Positions 1 through 9,586 are shown, numbered from the stretch's first letter. The stretch: 64,000 nt of DNA from DATKHR01 sp035939575 (GCA_035939575.1 DASZFS010000536.1:4873-68872); one strand, 5' to 3'. The notes: generated from the sequence alone by a model not told the origin. A program made the numbers and translations.

Positions 1-1239
1 GAGGAGCCGTGCGCCAGGCGCATTCTCTCGACCCTGGCGCGCCGCGCGTACCGACGGCCGGTAACGGACGCCGAAGTGGCGATGCTGGTGGGCTTCTACC
101 GCCAGGGGCGCGATGGGGGCACGTTCGAGTCCGGCGTCGAGACCGCCGTCTCCCGGCTGCTCGTCGATATGAACTTCCTGTTCCGGATGGAGCGCGACCC
201 GGAAGGCGTGGCCCCCGGCGCGTCGTACCGCATCAGCGATCTCGAGCTGGCCTCGCGGCTGTCGTTCTTCCTGTGGAGCAGCATTCCCGACGACGAACTG
301 CTGACCGTCGCAGCGCAGGGCAAGCTCAAGGATCCGGCGATCCTCGAGCAGCAGGTGCGGCGGATGCTCAGGGACGATCGCGCGCGCGTGTTGCCCGAGA
401 GTTTCTTCGGCCAATGGCTGACGATCAAGAACCTCGTCAACTCGCGTCCTGATGCGAAGGTGTTCCCGGAATTCGACGAGAACCTTCGCGACGCGTTCAT
501 CGAAGAGACGCGCCTCTTTCTGAACAGCCAGTTGAGCGACGATCGTCCCGCCACCGAACTGCTCACGGCGAACTACAGCTTCGTGAACGAGCGTCTCGCC
601 CGCCACTACGGGATTCCGAACGTCGTCGGCAGCCACTTCCGGCGCGTCAATCTGCCGGACCCGTCGCGCGCGGGGCTGCTCGGCCAGGGCAGCATCCTGA
701 TGGTGACGGCCTACAACGATCGCACATCGGTCGTGCAGCGCGGCAAGTGGATCATGGACAACGTCCTCGGCATCTCGCCGCCACCGCCGCCGCCCGACGT
801 CCCGACGTTCGACAAGATCGAAGTGAAGGGCTCCATCCGTCAGAAGATGGAGATTCACCGCAAGGCCGCGAGCTGCGCGGTCTGCCATTCGCAGATCGAC
901 CCGCTGGGGTTCGCGCTCGAAAACTTCGACGGCGTGGGGAAGTTCAGAACCAGCGACACGAACGCGCCAGTCGACGCGTCGGGGGTCTGGGCCGACGGCA
1001 CGAAGTTCAACGGGCCGGCGGAATTCCGCAAGGTGCTCCTGTCGCACCAGGATGCGTTCCTGGCGACGATGACCGAAAAGTTGATGACCTACGCGTTGGG
1101 ACGTGGCGTCGAAACCTACGATATGCCCTCGGTGCGCCGCGTCATTCATGACGCCGAGCCCACCGACTATCGCTGGTCGTCGCTGATTATCGGAATCGTG
1201 AAGAGCACGCCGTTTCAGATGAGGAGAGCGCAGTCATGA
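1..1239 (+). CDS. DUF1592/DUF1588/DUF1585 haem-c protein, 3' part (5' end outside window)
   Basis: The frame is open from base 1 with no start of its own, so this is the C-terminal 412 residues of a protein of about 800. It aligns closely with the complete copies at 2918 and 14544: an early 'RRAYRRPVT' block, the DUF1592 block around 'YRISDLELASRLSFFLWSS', the DUF1588 block around 'FVNERLARHYGIPNV', a poly-proline linker, and a haem-c site CAVCH (C292, C295, H296 of the visible part) followed by DUF1585. In the family these are exported multidomain c-type cytochrome-like proteins of Planctomycetes and Acidobacteria; their reaction is not established. It overlaps the next gene by 4 bases (ATGA), so the two are translationally coupled. 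A start at base 76 is possible on paper, but homology continues upstream of it. Confidence 0.93.
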   Translation, partial: EEPCARRILSTLARRAYRRPVTDAEVAMLVGFYRQGRDGGTFESGVETAVSRLLVDMNFLFRMERDPEGVAPGASYRISDLELASRLSFFLWSSIPDDELLTVAAQGKLKDPAILEQQVRRMLRDDRARVLPESFFGQWLTIKNLVNSRPDAKVFPEFDENLRDAFIEETRLFLNSQLSDDRPATELLTANYSFVNERLARHYGIPNVVGSHFRRVNLPDPSRAGLLGQGSILMVTAYNDRTSVVQRGKWIMDNVLGISPPPPPPDVPTFDKIEVKGSIRQKMEIHRKAASCAVCHSQIDPLGFALENFDGVGKFRTSDTNAPVDASGVWADGTKFNGPAEFRKVLLSHQDAFLATMTEKLMTYALGRGVETYDMPSVRRVIHDAEPTDYRWSSLIIGIVKSTPFQMRRAQS

Positions 1240-2579
1240 TCGTTACGAAGAAGCACTTGTCGCGCCGCACGATTCTGCGAGGGATGGGTGCGTCGCTCGC
1301 TTTACCGTTGCTCGACGGCATGCTCCCCGCGTTCATGCCGCGCGCCTTCGCCGCCGCCGCACCGATCAAACGGTTCGGCGCGATTTACGTCGGCATGGGC
1401 ATGAACATGAACACCTGGATGCAGCCGGCGGAAGGCCCGCTCCAGATGAACCCGATTCTTCAGCCGCTCGAGCCGCTGCGCGATCGGACGATCGTGCTGG
1501 CCGGCCTGGACAGCCGTCAGGCGAGGTCGGCCGACTCCGGCCAGCATCCGCGCGCGCAATCGTCGTGGCTGACCGGCTGCCGCGCCAAGAAGACCGACGG
1601 TCCGGACATTCAGCTGGGCGTCTCGCTCGATCAGATCGTCGCGCGGGAGTACGCCAAGCAGACGCAGCTCGGATCGCTCGAACTGACGCTCGACCCGACC
1701 GACCTGGCGGGAAACTGCGCGTACGGATTCAGCTGCGCGTACAACAACACCGTCGCGTGGCGCACGCCGACGACGCCGTTGCCGATGGAGAACAATCCGC
1801 GCAACGTGTTCGAGCGGCTCTTCGGCGCGAGCGACACGACCGATCCGACAGTGCGGCGCCGTCAGCTCAAGCAGGACGCGAGCATCCTCGATTCCGTTAC
1901 GCAGGAGATCGGTGGATTCCAGAAGGGGCTCGGCCCGGTCGACCGCCGCAAGCTGGCGGAGTACCTGGACGCCGTGCGCGACGTCGAGCGCCGCATTCAG
2001 AAGGCCGAAGAGCAGTCGACGAAGGAGATGCCGGTCATCGCGCAGCCGGTCGGTATTCCGACCAACTTCGAGGAACACGCGAAGCTGATGTTCGATCTCG
2101 CGCTATTGTCGTTCCAGACCGATCTCACCCGGGTCTTCACCTACGTGATGGTGCGCGAATCGAGCATCCGGTCCTACCCGGAGATCGGCGTCCCCGATTC
2201 GCATCACCCTCTCTCGCACCACCAGAACAATCCCGAGAAGCTCGCCAAGCTGGCGAAGCTGAATGCGTTCCACGTCCAGCAGTTCGCGTACTTCATCGAA
2301 AAGCTGACGGCGACGCGTGAGGGCGACGGTACGCTGCTCGACAACACGATGATGCTGTATGGGTCGGGGATGAGCGACAGCAACCTGCACATCCCGGACA
2401 ACGTGCCGACAGTGCTCGTGTCGGGCAAGGCGTACGGCATTCAGGGCAACCGGTATCTGCAGTACCCGGGCGGGACGCCGCTCGCCAACCTGCAGCTGAC
2501 GATGCTCGACAAGATGGGCTTCGGCGACGATCACTTCGGCGACAGCAACGGCGAGCTGGCGAGACTGACGGGCGTCTAG
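1236..2579 (+). CDS. DUF1552 protein with Tat signal
   Basis: This 447-residue protein starts with a twin-arginine leader: 'SRRTILRG' at residues 9-16, then a hydrophobic stretch ending near an Ala-rich cleavage region around residue 38. That predicts folded export through Tat, and a tatC gene lies at 46527-47321. The rest is one DUF1552 domain, recognisable by 'YLDAVRDVERRIQKAEEQ' in the middle and a C-terminal 'DDHFGDSNGELARL'. DUF1552 genes are routinely paired with DUF1592 genes. The fold is related to sulfatase/DUF1501-type hydrolases, but I know of no assigned substrate. The ATGA overlap with the upstream DUF1592 gene points to a shared transcript and possibly a complex. It is similar in length and sequence to the copies at 5383 and 11514. 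Confidence 0.92.
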   Translation: MIVTKKHLSRRTILRGMGASLALPLLDGMLPAFMPRAFAAAAPIKRFGAIYVGMGMNMNTWMQPAEGPLQMNPILQPLEPLRDRTIVLAGLDSRQARSADSGQHPRAQSSWLTGCRAKKTDGPDIQLGVSLDQIVAREYAKQTQLGSLELTLDPTDLAGNCAYGFSCAYNNTVAWRTPTTPLPMENNPRNVFERLFGASDTTDPTVRRRQLKQDASILDSVTQEIGGFQKGLGPVDRRKLAEYLDAVRDVERRIQKAEEQSTKEMPVIAQPVGIPTNFEEHAKLMFDLALLSFQTDLTRVFTYVMVRESSIRSYPEIGVPDSHHPLSHHQNNPEKLAKLAKLNAFHVQQFAYFIEKLTATREGDGTLLDNTMMLYGSGMSDSNLHIPDNVPTVLVSGKAYGIQGNRYLQYPGGTPLANLQLTMLDKMGFGDDHFGDSNGELARLTGV

Positions 2580-2592
2580 CCGGCCGTCGGGG

Positions 2593-2769
2593 GTGCCGCC
2601 GCTGATTGGCAGACTCGTGGCGGGCGTTGCGGTGGCCGTGGTGGCCGCGTGGCTGATGGCGGTTCCACGCGTTGCCGGCGTCGAGACCTGGAAGTGGGTG
2701 CTCGGCGTGATCGGGCTCGCGCTGTTCCTGGTCGGCGGCGTGCAGGGGCGTCAGGACCGTCCTCTCTAA
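2593..2769 (+). CDS. Small two-helix membrane protein
   Basis: This is a 58-codon frame from GTG 2593 to TAA 2767-2769, beginning 13 bases after the DUF1552 stop. It encodes two hydrophobic helices: roughly residues 5-24 ('LIGRLVAGVAVAVVAAWLMA') and 36-49 ('WVLGVIGLALFLVGG'). A short hinge joins them and the tail is polar (QGRQDRPL). A G-run precedes the GTG; GTG 2617 could also be the start. The amphipathic pattern and third-position GC look like real coding sequence. I do not recognise the family. It sits at the end of the DUF1592/DUF1552 pair and may be co-transcribed with it. It could still be chance hydrophobic sequence in GC-rich DNA. Confidence 0.5.
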   Translation: MPPLIGRLVAGVAVAVVAAWLMAVPRVAGVETWKWVLGVIGLALFLVGGVQGRQDRPL

Positions 2770-2917
2770 CGTCCCTCAGGGCCGGGTCAGCAGTTCGGGC
2801 CGGCGTGACGCACGGGAATATCGCCCGGGCGGCGCGAAGGTCAAGCGCGTTTCAATGGATCGCCGGGCCCTGCGTGGGGCGTAATATCATCGAAGTGAGC
2901 CGGGAGGATTTGCGCGC

Positions 2918-5362
2918 ATGAACGCACGGCGGTTCTTTGTGCTGGTCGCCGGATGGCTGGTGTGTTCGCTGGCAGCGTCTGCCGTGTCGGAGAAGGCGGA
3001 CCCGCCGGCTGTGCCGACGCCGGCGGCGACGCCGGCGTCTCAACGCGCCCTGCTCGACCAGTACTGTGTGCGGTGCCACAACGCCCGTCTCCAGTCGGGC
3101 AAGTTCCGCCTGGACGACGCCGATGTCGCTGCGGTCCGTGCGCACAGCGAGACCTGGGAAAAAGTCGTCCGCAAGCTGCGTGGCGGCGTGATGCCGCCGC
3201 CCGGCCAGCCCCGCCCGGATAAAGCGACCTACACGGCCTTTGCCACGTGGCTCGAGGATGAGCTCGACCGAGCGGCGGTCACCGCGCCGAACCCGGGCCG
3301 CACCGAGAGCTTTCATCGGCTCAACCGGACCGAGTACCGGAACATCGTCCGCGATCTGTTTGCGCTCGACATCGACTTCAGCGATCTGCTGCCGATCGAC
3401 GACTCAGGCGGCGGTCAGGCGAACTTCGACAACATCGCCTCGTCTTTGCGGCTGACCGAGACGCTGATGGAGCAGTACCTGTCGGTGGCCCTGCGCGTCA
3501 GCCGGACGGCCGTCGGCGGCACGCCGCCGACCGCGGAGCTGATGTTCAAGAAGAGCGCGGAGCTGCGCCAGGACGTGTGGATGGAGGGGATGCCCTTCGG
3601 CACCCGCGGCGGGCTCATCGTCAACAACATCTTCCCGGTCGACGCCGAGTACGAGCTGAAGATCGGCGTGACGGGCCAGGGCCGCGGTCAGGTCGAGCTC
3701 GCGCTCGACGGCGACCGCGTGAAGCTGTTCGAGATCGTACCGCGCGGCCGGGCCGCGGCGTACGACCCCGACGCCCCGCCCGCGCCGCCGGCCGGCACTG
3801 GCTTGAGCGTCACGATGCCAATCAAGGCGGGGCCGCACAAGCTCACCGTGGCGTTTCTCAAGACCCAGCCGTCGGTGATGCAGGAGAACGACCGCGAGCC
3901 GTTCGAGGGCGGGGTCTCGGGGACGCGGCTGCGCGGCACGGCGGGCGGCATCGGCGGCGGGCTGCCCGGCATCGACAGCCTCATCATCAAGGGACCGACC
4001 AACGTCGCCGGCAAGGGTGAGACGCCGAGCCGCGCGCGGATCTTCACCTGCCGGCCCGACAAGACCGATGCCGGCGGCGAGGCGTGCGCCAAAACCATTC
4101 TGTCGAGCATCGCGCGGCGCGCGTACCGGCGACCGCTGACGGATCACGACGTCACGACGCTGATGACACTCTACCAGCAGGGGAAGGCCGACGGCGACTT
4201 CGAAACGGGTGTCGAGCGGGGCATTCGCGGCATTCTGGCGAATCCGAACTTCTTCTTCCGCGTCGAAAAGGATCCGGCGCCGGTGCCCGCCAGCGGCGTG
4301 TACGCCATCAGCGATCTCGAGTTGGCGTCCCGCCTGTCGTTCTTCCTCTGGAGCAGCGTCCCCGACGACGAGCTGCTGGACCTGGCCGCCAAGGGCCGGT
4401 TGAGCGACAAGAAAGTGCTCGAGCAGCAGGTCCGCCGGATGCTGAAGAACGAGCGGGCCCAGTCGCTGACGAACAGCTTCGGCGCGCAGTGGCTGTGGGT
4501 GCGCAATCTGCGAACGGCGACGCCTGCCGAGGCGACGTTCCCGCACTTCGACGAGGGGCTGCGCGATGCGTTCGGCCGCGAGATGGAGCTGTTCTTCTCG
4601 AGCATCGTTCGCGAAGATCGCAGCGCCATCGACTTCCTGAGCGCGGACTACACGTTCGTGAACGAACGTCTGGCCAAGCACTACGGCATCCCGAACGTCT
4701 ACGGCGAGGACTTCCGCCGCATCGCGCTGGCGGAGGACAGCCCGCGCCGCGGCCTTCTCGGCAAGGGCGCGCTGCTCCTGGTCACCTCGCGATCCACGCG
4801 CACGTCTCCCGTCGTGCGGGGCCGTTGGATTCTCGAGAACATCCTCGGCACTCCGCCGGCGAACCCGCCGCCGAATATTCCGCCGCTGGCGGAGCAGAAG
4901 CAGCCCGACGGGCGCGTGCTCACGGTACGCGAGCTGATGGCGAAGCACCGCAGCAACGCGACGTGCGCGTCGTGCCACAACATCATCGATCCCACCGGCT
5001 TCGCGCTCGAGCAGTTCGACGGCGTGGGCAGGTGGCGGACCGTCGACGTCGGATTCCAGCCGATCGACGCGTCGGGCGTGATGCCCGATGGAACGAAATT
5101 CTCCGGGCTGAACGAGTTCCGTTCGATCCTGCTCGCGAACCGCGAACAGTTCGTCCGGACGCTGACCGGCAAGCTCATGATGTACGGGCTCGGCCGGGGG
5201 ACGGATTATTACGATGGCCCGGCGATTCGCAAGATCGTGCGCGACGCGGCGCCCGGCAATTACAAGTTCTCGTCGTTGATCCTGGGGATCGTCAACAGTG
5301 CCCCGTTCCAGATGCGATCGGTTCCACCGCCCATGGTGACGCGGAGCGCCGGCGCGCAGTAA
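2918..5362 (+). CDS. DUF1587/DUF1592/DUF1588/DUF1585 haem-c protein
   Basis: This is a complete 814-residue copy. The start has a good ribosome site (GGGAGGA, about 9 bases upstream). There is a signal peptide over residues 1-24, then a haem-c site CVRCHN (C50, C53, H54) followed by DUF1587 ('ESFHRLNRTEYRNIVRDL'). A beta-rich middle domain spans about residues 215-365, then DUF1592 ('YAISDLELASRLSFFLWSS') and DUF1588 ('DYTFVNERLAKHYGIPNV'). A proline-rich linker leads to a second haem-c site CASCH (C683, C686, H687) and a C-terminal DUF1585. Two haem sites in an exported protein suggest electron transfer, but the substrate is unknown. It is followed after 20 bases by its DUF1552 partner, and that by an ankyrin gene, so the three probably form an operon. 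Confidence 0.95.
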   Translation: MNARRFFVLVAGWLVCSLAASAVSEKADPPAVPTPAATPASQRALLDQYCVRCHNARLQSGKFRLDDADVAAVRAHSETWEKVVRKLRGGVMPPPGQPRPDKATYTAFATWLEDELDRAAVTAPNPGRTESFHRLNRTEYRNIVRDLFALDIDFSDLLPIDDSGGGQANFDNIASSLRLTETLMEQYLSVALRVSRTAVGGTPPTAELMFKKSAELRQDVWMEGMPFGTRGGLIVNNIFPVDAEYELKIGVTGQGRGQVELALDGDRVKLFEIVPRGRAAAYDPDAPPAPPAGTGLSVTMPIKAGPHKLTVAFLKTQPSVMQENDREPFEGGVSGTRLRGTAGGIGGGLPGIDSLIIKGPTNVAGKGETPSRARIFTCRPDKTDAGGEACAKTILSSIARRAYRRPLTDHDVTTLMTLYQQGKADGDFETGVERGIRGILANPNFFFRVEKDPAPVPASGVYAISDLELASRLSFFLWSSVPDDELLDLAAKGRLSDKKVLEQQVRRMLKNERAQSLTNSFGAQWLWVRNLRTATPAEATFPHFDEGLRDAFGREMELFFSSIVREDRSAIDFLSADYTFVNERLAKHYGIPNVYGEDFRRIALAEDSPRRGLLGKGALLLVTSRSTRTSPVVRGRWILENILGTPPANPPPNIPPLAEQKQPDGRVLTVRELMAKHRSNATCASCHNIIDPTGFALEQFDGVGRWRTVDVGFQPIDASGVMPDGTKFSGLNEFRSILLANREQFVRTLTGKLMMYGLGRGTDYYDGPAIRKIVRDAAPGNYKFSSLILGIVNSAPFQMRSVPPPMVTRSAGAQ

Positions 5363-5382
5363 ATACCGTTAAGGAGACCGAC

Positions 5383-6717
5383 ATGTTCATTGCTAAGAAG
5401 GCATTTCCGAGACGGACGTTCCTTCGTGGAGCCGGCGCCACCCTGGCGCTGCCATTGCTGGACGCGATGGTTCCCGCGATGTCGGCCGCCACTCCTCCGA
5501 CGCCGCGCCTCGGCTATCTTTACGTGCCGAACGGCATGCACATGCCGCTCTGGAAGCCGAAGGCGCAAGGCGCCGGCGACGCGTTCGAGCTGTCGCAGAT
5601 CCTGCAGGGACTGGCGCCGGTCAAGGAGCACTTGACTGTGCTCGGCGGGCTGAACAACTACGTCGCGGGTCTGGGCGACGGCGGCGGACCGCATACGAGA
5701 AACCAGTCGGCGTGGCTGTCGGGCACGCTCGCCAAGATGGGCGAAGCCGATGTCAGCCTGGCGGAGACGGTCGATCAGCATGCCGCGCGTCATCTGGGCA
5801 AGGACACGCTTCTCGAGTCGCTCGAAATCTGCACCGACCCCTCCGATCAGGTGGGCACCTGCGACAACGGCTACAGCTGCCTGTACGTGAACACGATCTC
5901 GTGGAAATCGGCGACGGTGCCCAATCCGATGGAGCGCAACCCGCGCGTCATCTTCGAGCGGCTGTTCGGTGAAGAGAGCGACGCGGCGTCGCGCATCGCC
6001 CGGATCAAGGCCGACCGCAGCATCCTCGACGACGTCCTCGGCGACCTCTCGCTGATGGGGCTGACGCTCGGCGCGCACGACAAGCTGCGCATCGACGAGT
6101 ACCTCGATGCGGTGCGCGACGTCGAAAAGCGCATTCAGAAAGCGGAGAAGCAGCAGGCGGCGTCGCCGATCCCGCTGATGGAGCGCCCGACGGGCATCCC
6201 CGAGACGTTCGAGGAGCACACGGGTCTGTTGTTCGACCTGATCTACCTGGCGTATCGCGCCGACCTGACCCGCGTCGCGACGTTCTCGATCGCGCGCGAG
6301 CAGGGCAACAAGAACTACACGAACATCGGCGTGCCGGAAGGGCATCACGAGTGCTCGCACCACCAGAACGACCCGCACAAACAGGCGCAGCTGACCAAGA
6401 TCAACAGCTACCACATCCAGCTGCTGAACCGCTTCCTCGAGAAGATGAAGAACGCGCCGGATGGCGACGGCTCGCTGCTGGATCACTCGGCGATCGTCTA
6501 CGGCGCAGGCCAGAGCGACGGCGACCTGCACAGCCCGCTGGATCTGCCGACGCTGCTGCTCGGCAAAGGCTGCGGCAAGATCAAGGGCAACCGCTACATC
6601 GATTACGCGGCTACCGCGAAAACGCCGTTCATGAACCTGCACCTGGCCCTGCTCGACAAGGCCGGCGTGCCGACCGAACACATTGGCGATTCGAACGGGA
6701 TGCTGACTGACATCTAA
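5383..6717 (+). CDS. DUF1552 protein with Tat signal
   Basis: The protein has 444 residues from ATG 5383, which has AAGGAG at 5371-5376. The frame is open far upstream, but that part overlaps the DUF1592 gene and is not coding. The leader carries the twin-arginine motif 'PRRTFLRGAG' followed by a hydrophobic run to about residue 35. Family marks are 'YLDAVRDVEKRIQKAEKQ', 'EGHHECSHHQND' and a C-terminal 'EHIGDSNGMLTDI'. DUF1552 proteins have no firmly assigned activity. This one is inferred to be exported folded by Tat and to act with the haem-c protein encoded just upstream. The ankyrin gene starts 28 bases downstream. Confidence 0.93.
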   Translation: MFIAKKAFPRRTFLRGAGATLALPLLDAMVPAMSAATPPTPRLGYLYVPNGMHMPLWKPKAQGAGDAFELSQILQGLAPVKEHLTVLGGLNNYVAGLGDGGGPHTRNQSAWLSGTLAKMGEADVSLAETVDQHAARHLGKDTLLESLEICTDPSDQVGTCDNGYSCLYVNTISWKSATVPNPMERNPRVIFERLFGEESDAASRIARIKADRSILDDVLGDLSLMGLTLGAHDKLRIDEYLDAVRDVEKRIQKAEKQQAASPIPLMERPTGIPETFEEHTGLLFDLIYLAYRADLTRVATFSIAREQGNKNYTNIGVPEGHHECSHHQNDPHKQAQLTKINSYHIQLLNRFLEKMKNAPDGDGSLLDHSAIVYGAGQSDGDLHSPLDLPTLLLGKGCGKIKGNRYIDYAATAKTPFMNLHLALLDKAGVPTEHIGDSNGMLTDI

Positions 6718-6745
6718 TCGCATCGCAGAAAGCGAGAGACCGGCG

Positions 6746-8506
6746 ATGGTTCGGACTTACCGACAGGCTTTCGCAGCGGGCGTGACGCTTGCGGTGTTCA
6801 CGCTACTGGGCGCGGCATCCGCCGTATCCGTTGACGCGGCGGGCAAGGATGTACCGCTCATCGAGGCAGTCAAGCACGGCGATCTGGCGGCGGTGCGCGC
6901 GCTGATCGCCAAAAAAGCCGACGTGAACGCCGCCGAGTCCGACGGGACCACGGCCCTGCACTGGGCGGCGCATCTCAACCAGGCGGCCGCCGCCGATCTG
7001 CTCATCAAGGCGGGCGCCAACATCAAGGCCACCACGCGCGACGGCGCCACGCCGTTCTCGCTGGCCTGCTACAAGGGCAACGCCGAGGTCATCCTGACGC
7101 TCCTCGCTGCCGGCGAGGACGCGAAAGCGGTGTTCGCAGGCGAGCCGGCGCTGATGATGGTCGCGCGCGCGGGCAATCCACTCGCGGTCAGAGCGTTGAT
7201 CGGCGCGGGCGCCGACCCGAACGTCGCCGAGCCGAGCCGCGGGCAGACGGCGCTCATGTGGGCCGCCGACGAGGGCAATACGGCGGCGATCAAGGTGCTG
7301 CTCGAGGGCGGAGCCAACGTCAACGCGCGGTCGAAGGGGCCCGCCACCAAGCAGGAAATGGGCGGGAGAATCCCCCGCGTCAACGATCCGCTCGGGCTTC
7401 GCGCGCATCGCGACCCGACGTGGGCGCCCAACAACAACGGTCTCCAGTTCACGCCGATCATGTGGGCGTCGCGGAACGGCCACATCGAGACCGTCAAGGC
7501 GCTGCTCGATGCGGGCGCGAACGTCAACGACGAGAAACCGGGCGATGGCACGACGTGCCTGCTGCTCGCGATCGAGAACAGGCACTATGAGCTCGCCGCG
7601 CTGCTGCTCGACCGCGGCGCGAACCCGAATCGTGGACCGGGCTACACCGCCCTGCACGAGCTCGCGTGGACCCGTCGTCTGAACGCGAAGTTCGGGCCGC
7701 TCAATCCCGAGGCCACGGGCACGCTCGACAGCCTGGATCTGGCGAAGAAGCTGCTCGACAAAGGCGTCGAGATCAACGCGCAGATGACCAAGAGCTTCGG
7801 CGACGGCTACCGCAACCGCATGAACCGCGTCGGCGCGACCGCATTCCTGCTGTCGGCGAAGCTCGTCGACGTGCCGATGATGAAGCTGCTGGTGTCGCGC
7901 GGCGCCGACATCCACATCACGAATGCCGACGGCGATTCGCCGCTGATGCTGGCCGCCGGCGTGGCCATTCTGAATCCGAACGAGGACGCGGGCACCGAAG
8001 CCGAGACCCTCGATGCCCTGAATTACCTGATGGGCCTTGGGATCGACGTCAACGCGGTGAACAACAACAAGGAAACCGCTCTCCATGGCGCCTCGTATCG
8101 CGGCTTCAACTCCGCGACCCAGCTGCTGGTAGATCACGGCGCCAAGATCGACGTCGAGAACATCCTGGGATGGAAGCCGGTCACCATCGCCGACGGCCTG
8201 TTCTTCGCCGGCTTCTTCAAGGCGCAGCCGCAGACGGCGGCGCTCCTGCGCGAGATCTACGCCCAACAGGGCCTGCCCGTGCCGCCGCCGCCCAAGATCA
8301 ACGACACCAAGCTGCTCTCGCTCGGCGAGCGCTTCAGCATCGGCGACGTCGTGCAGCAGACCGAAAACGGCTACGTCAAGGTCCAGGTCGGGCGGAAGGG
8401 TCCGAATGCGCCCGGTCCGCTGTTGAAGGTCACCGCGGTCGACGCGCAGAGCCAGATCACCGAAACCGGACCCTATACGCCGAGCTCGCTGCCGCCCTCC
8501 AAGTAG
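6746..8506 (+). CDS. Exported ankyrin-repeat protein
   Basis: This 586-residue protein has a Sec signal peptide (hydrophobic residues about 9-28, ending Ala-rich near 32). Ankyrin repeats start near residue 35 and run to about 480, in blocks of about 33 residues with repeated 'GATPL/TALHxAA...LLxxGAxxN' signatures. Longer loops between repeats include a conserved one containing 'DPLGLRAHRDPTW'. The last 90 residues are not ankyrin. It lies 28 bases after the DUF1552 gene and ends before a strong hairpin at 8536-8560. A close paralogue with the same loop is at 12862, also beside DUF1592 and DUF1552 genes. This supports a periplasmic scaffold or partner role for the pair (inference). Confidence 0.92.
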   Translation: MVRTYRQAFAAGVTLAVFTLLGAASAVSVDAAGKDVPLIEAVKHGDLAAVRALIAKKADVNAAESDGTTALHWAAHLNQAAAADLLIKAGANIKATTRDGATPFSLACYKGNAEVILTLLAAGEDAKAVFAGEPALMMVARAGNPLAVRALIGAGADPNVAEPSRGQTALMWAADEGNTAAIKVLLEGGANVNARSKGPATKQEMGGRIPRVNDPLGLRAHRDPTWAPNNNGLQFTPIMWASRNGHIETVKALLDAGANVNDEKPGDGTTCLLLAIENRHYELAALLLDRGANPNRGPGYTALHELAWTRRLNAKFGPLNPEATGTLDSLDLAKKLLDKGVEINAQMTKSFGDGYRNRMNRVGATAFLLSAKLVDVPMMKLLVSRGADIHITNADGDSPLMLAAGVAILNPNEDAGTEAETLDALNYLMGLGIDVNAVNNNKETALHGASYRGFNSATQLLVDHGAKIDVENILGWKPVTIADGLFFAGFFKAQPQTAALLREIYAQQGLPVPPPPKINDTKLLSLGERFSIGDVVQQTENGYVKVQVGRKGPNAPGPLLKVTAVDAQSQITETGPYTPSSLPPSK

Positions 8507-8535
8507 CCGCGCGCGGTTCGGACCACGTCGTCATG

Positions 8536-8564
8536 AAGGGCCGGCCACGAGCCGGCCCTTTGTT
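8536..8564 (+). terminator. Rho-independent-type terminator
   Basis: The arms AAGGGCCGGC (8536-8545) and GCCGGCCCTT (8551-8560) form a perfect 10-bp stem with a 5-base loop, followed by a short T-containing tail. It lies 30 bases after the ankyrin stop and before the VOC gene, so it should end the DUF1592-DUF1552-ankyrin transcript. Confidence 0.75.
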
Positions 8565-8590
8565 CGGAAGGCTCAACTTGCGAGGGACAC

Positions 8591-9586
8591 ATGTCTAGAA
8601 AAGCGGCGGCTGTGCTGGTTCTGGCCTCGGCCGTCATGCTCTCGCCCCTCCGGGTATCGGTCATGATGCAGGGCGGCGCGCCGCTCGCGGACTCGATGAT
8701 CTCGCACGTCGGCGTGGTGGTCCCGAACGTCGAGGCGGCCGCGCGAAAGTACGCGGAGCTGTTCGGGCTCGATCCCATTTCGATTCGCACAGCCCCGGTC
8801 GACCTGCCGGACGGCTCGAAAGCCGTCCTCAAGATGGCGATCGTGCCGCTGCCGAACTTTCACATCGAGCTGGTCGAGCCGGTCACCAAGGCAGGTCCGC
8901 TGTACGAGCACCTCCAGAAATTCGGTCCGAGCGTGCACCATTTCGGGGCCATCCTCGCCGGTGGTCCTGGAAGCGTCGACGAGACGCGCGCGGCCCTCGA
9001 GAAGAAGGGCGGCCGATGGACGCTTGGCGCCAAGGGGGGCAGCTACGCGTATGTCGATTTCCGCGACCGCCTCGGGGCGACGATCGAGATTCAGCGGACG
9101 GCAGACGGCACGAGCGGCGTCACGCCGGCCAAGCCAGTCGAGACGGGGTTGTTCGGCGGCCGACCGCTGAGCCATTTCGGCATCGCCACATCAGACGTCG
9201 ATGCGACCATCAACGCGTATGTCGACATCCTGGGTGTACGGCCGGCCAAAGCCCAGCGCTTCCCGAATCCCCCCAAGCCGTTCGAATTCCCGCCTGGGAT
9301 GTGGAATCGTGACGCGTATGTCATGGTGACGCAGGTGCGTCAGGGGAAAATCGGAATCGAGCTGATCCAGTCTGTCGGCGGTCCCACGCCATGGACGGAA
9401 GTGGTTCGGAAATTTGGCGGCCCTGAAATTCAGCACATCGCTGTCGGGCGTGGTTCGCTCAGTCGCGACGAGTGGCTGCGCATTGGTCAGGAGAAAGGCG
9501 GCAAGTGGACGAACGGGGGGCCGCCGCCAGACGGCACGTTCGCCTATCTCGATTTCGCCAGCACGCTTGGACTCGTGTTCGAGTAA
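8591..9586 (+). CDS. Exported protein with two VOC (glyoxalase-like) domains
   Basis: The 331-residue protein starts at ATG 8591 with a GAGGG site just upstream. It has a short signal peptide (about residues 1-25) and then two vicinal-oxygen-chelate domains: roughly 35-175 ('MISHVGVVVPNVEAAARKYA') and 190-330 ('LSHFGIATSDVDATINAYVD'). Two VOC modules make one complete metal site in this superfamily, which includes glyoxalases, dioxygenases and epimerases. The sequence does not tell which reaction applies. The export signal is unusual for glyoxalase I and suggests a periplasmic substrate. The gene is separated from its neighbours by the terminator upstream and a 130-base gap downstream, so it is probably its own unit. 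Confidence 0.85.
   Translation: MSRKAAAVLVLASAVMLSPLRVSVMMQGGAPLADSMISHVGVVVPNVEAAARKYAELFGLDPISIRTAPVDLPDGSKAVLKMAIVPLPNFHIELVEPVTKAGPLYEHLQKFGPSVHHFGAILAGGPGSVDETRAALEKKGGRWTLGAKGGSYAYVDFRDRLGATIEIQRTADGTSGVTPAKPVETGLFGGRPLSHFGIATSDVDATINAYVDILGVRPAKAQRFPNPPKPFEFPPGMWNRDAYVMVTQVRQGKIGIELIQSVGGPTPWTEVVRKFGGPEIQHIAVGRGSLSRDEWLRIGQEKGGKWTNGGPPPDGTFAYLDFASTLGLVFE

Noticed and set aside
3404..4978. Long open frame on the minus strand (524 codons)
   Set aside because: It is antisense to the DUF1592 gene, rich in Arg and His, and similar to nothing. Such shadows are expected in GC-rich DNA. The same holds for frames at 1302-2078, 5260-6723, 6803-8266, 14442-15890, 31078-32979 and 53462-54766.
4084..5382. 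Upstream extension of the DUF1552 frame to give 877 residues
   Set aside because: It overlaps the DUF1592 gene in another frame and has shadow-like composition. The Tat leader and AAGGAG site fix the start at 5383.
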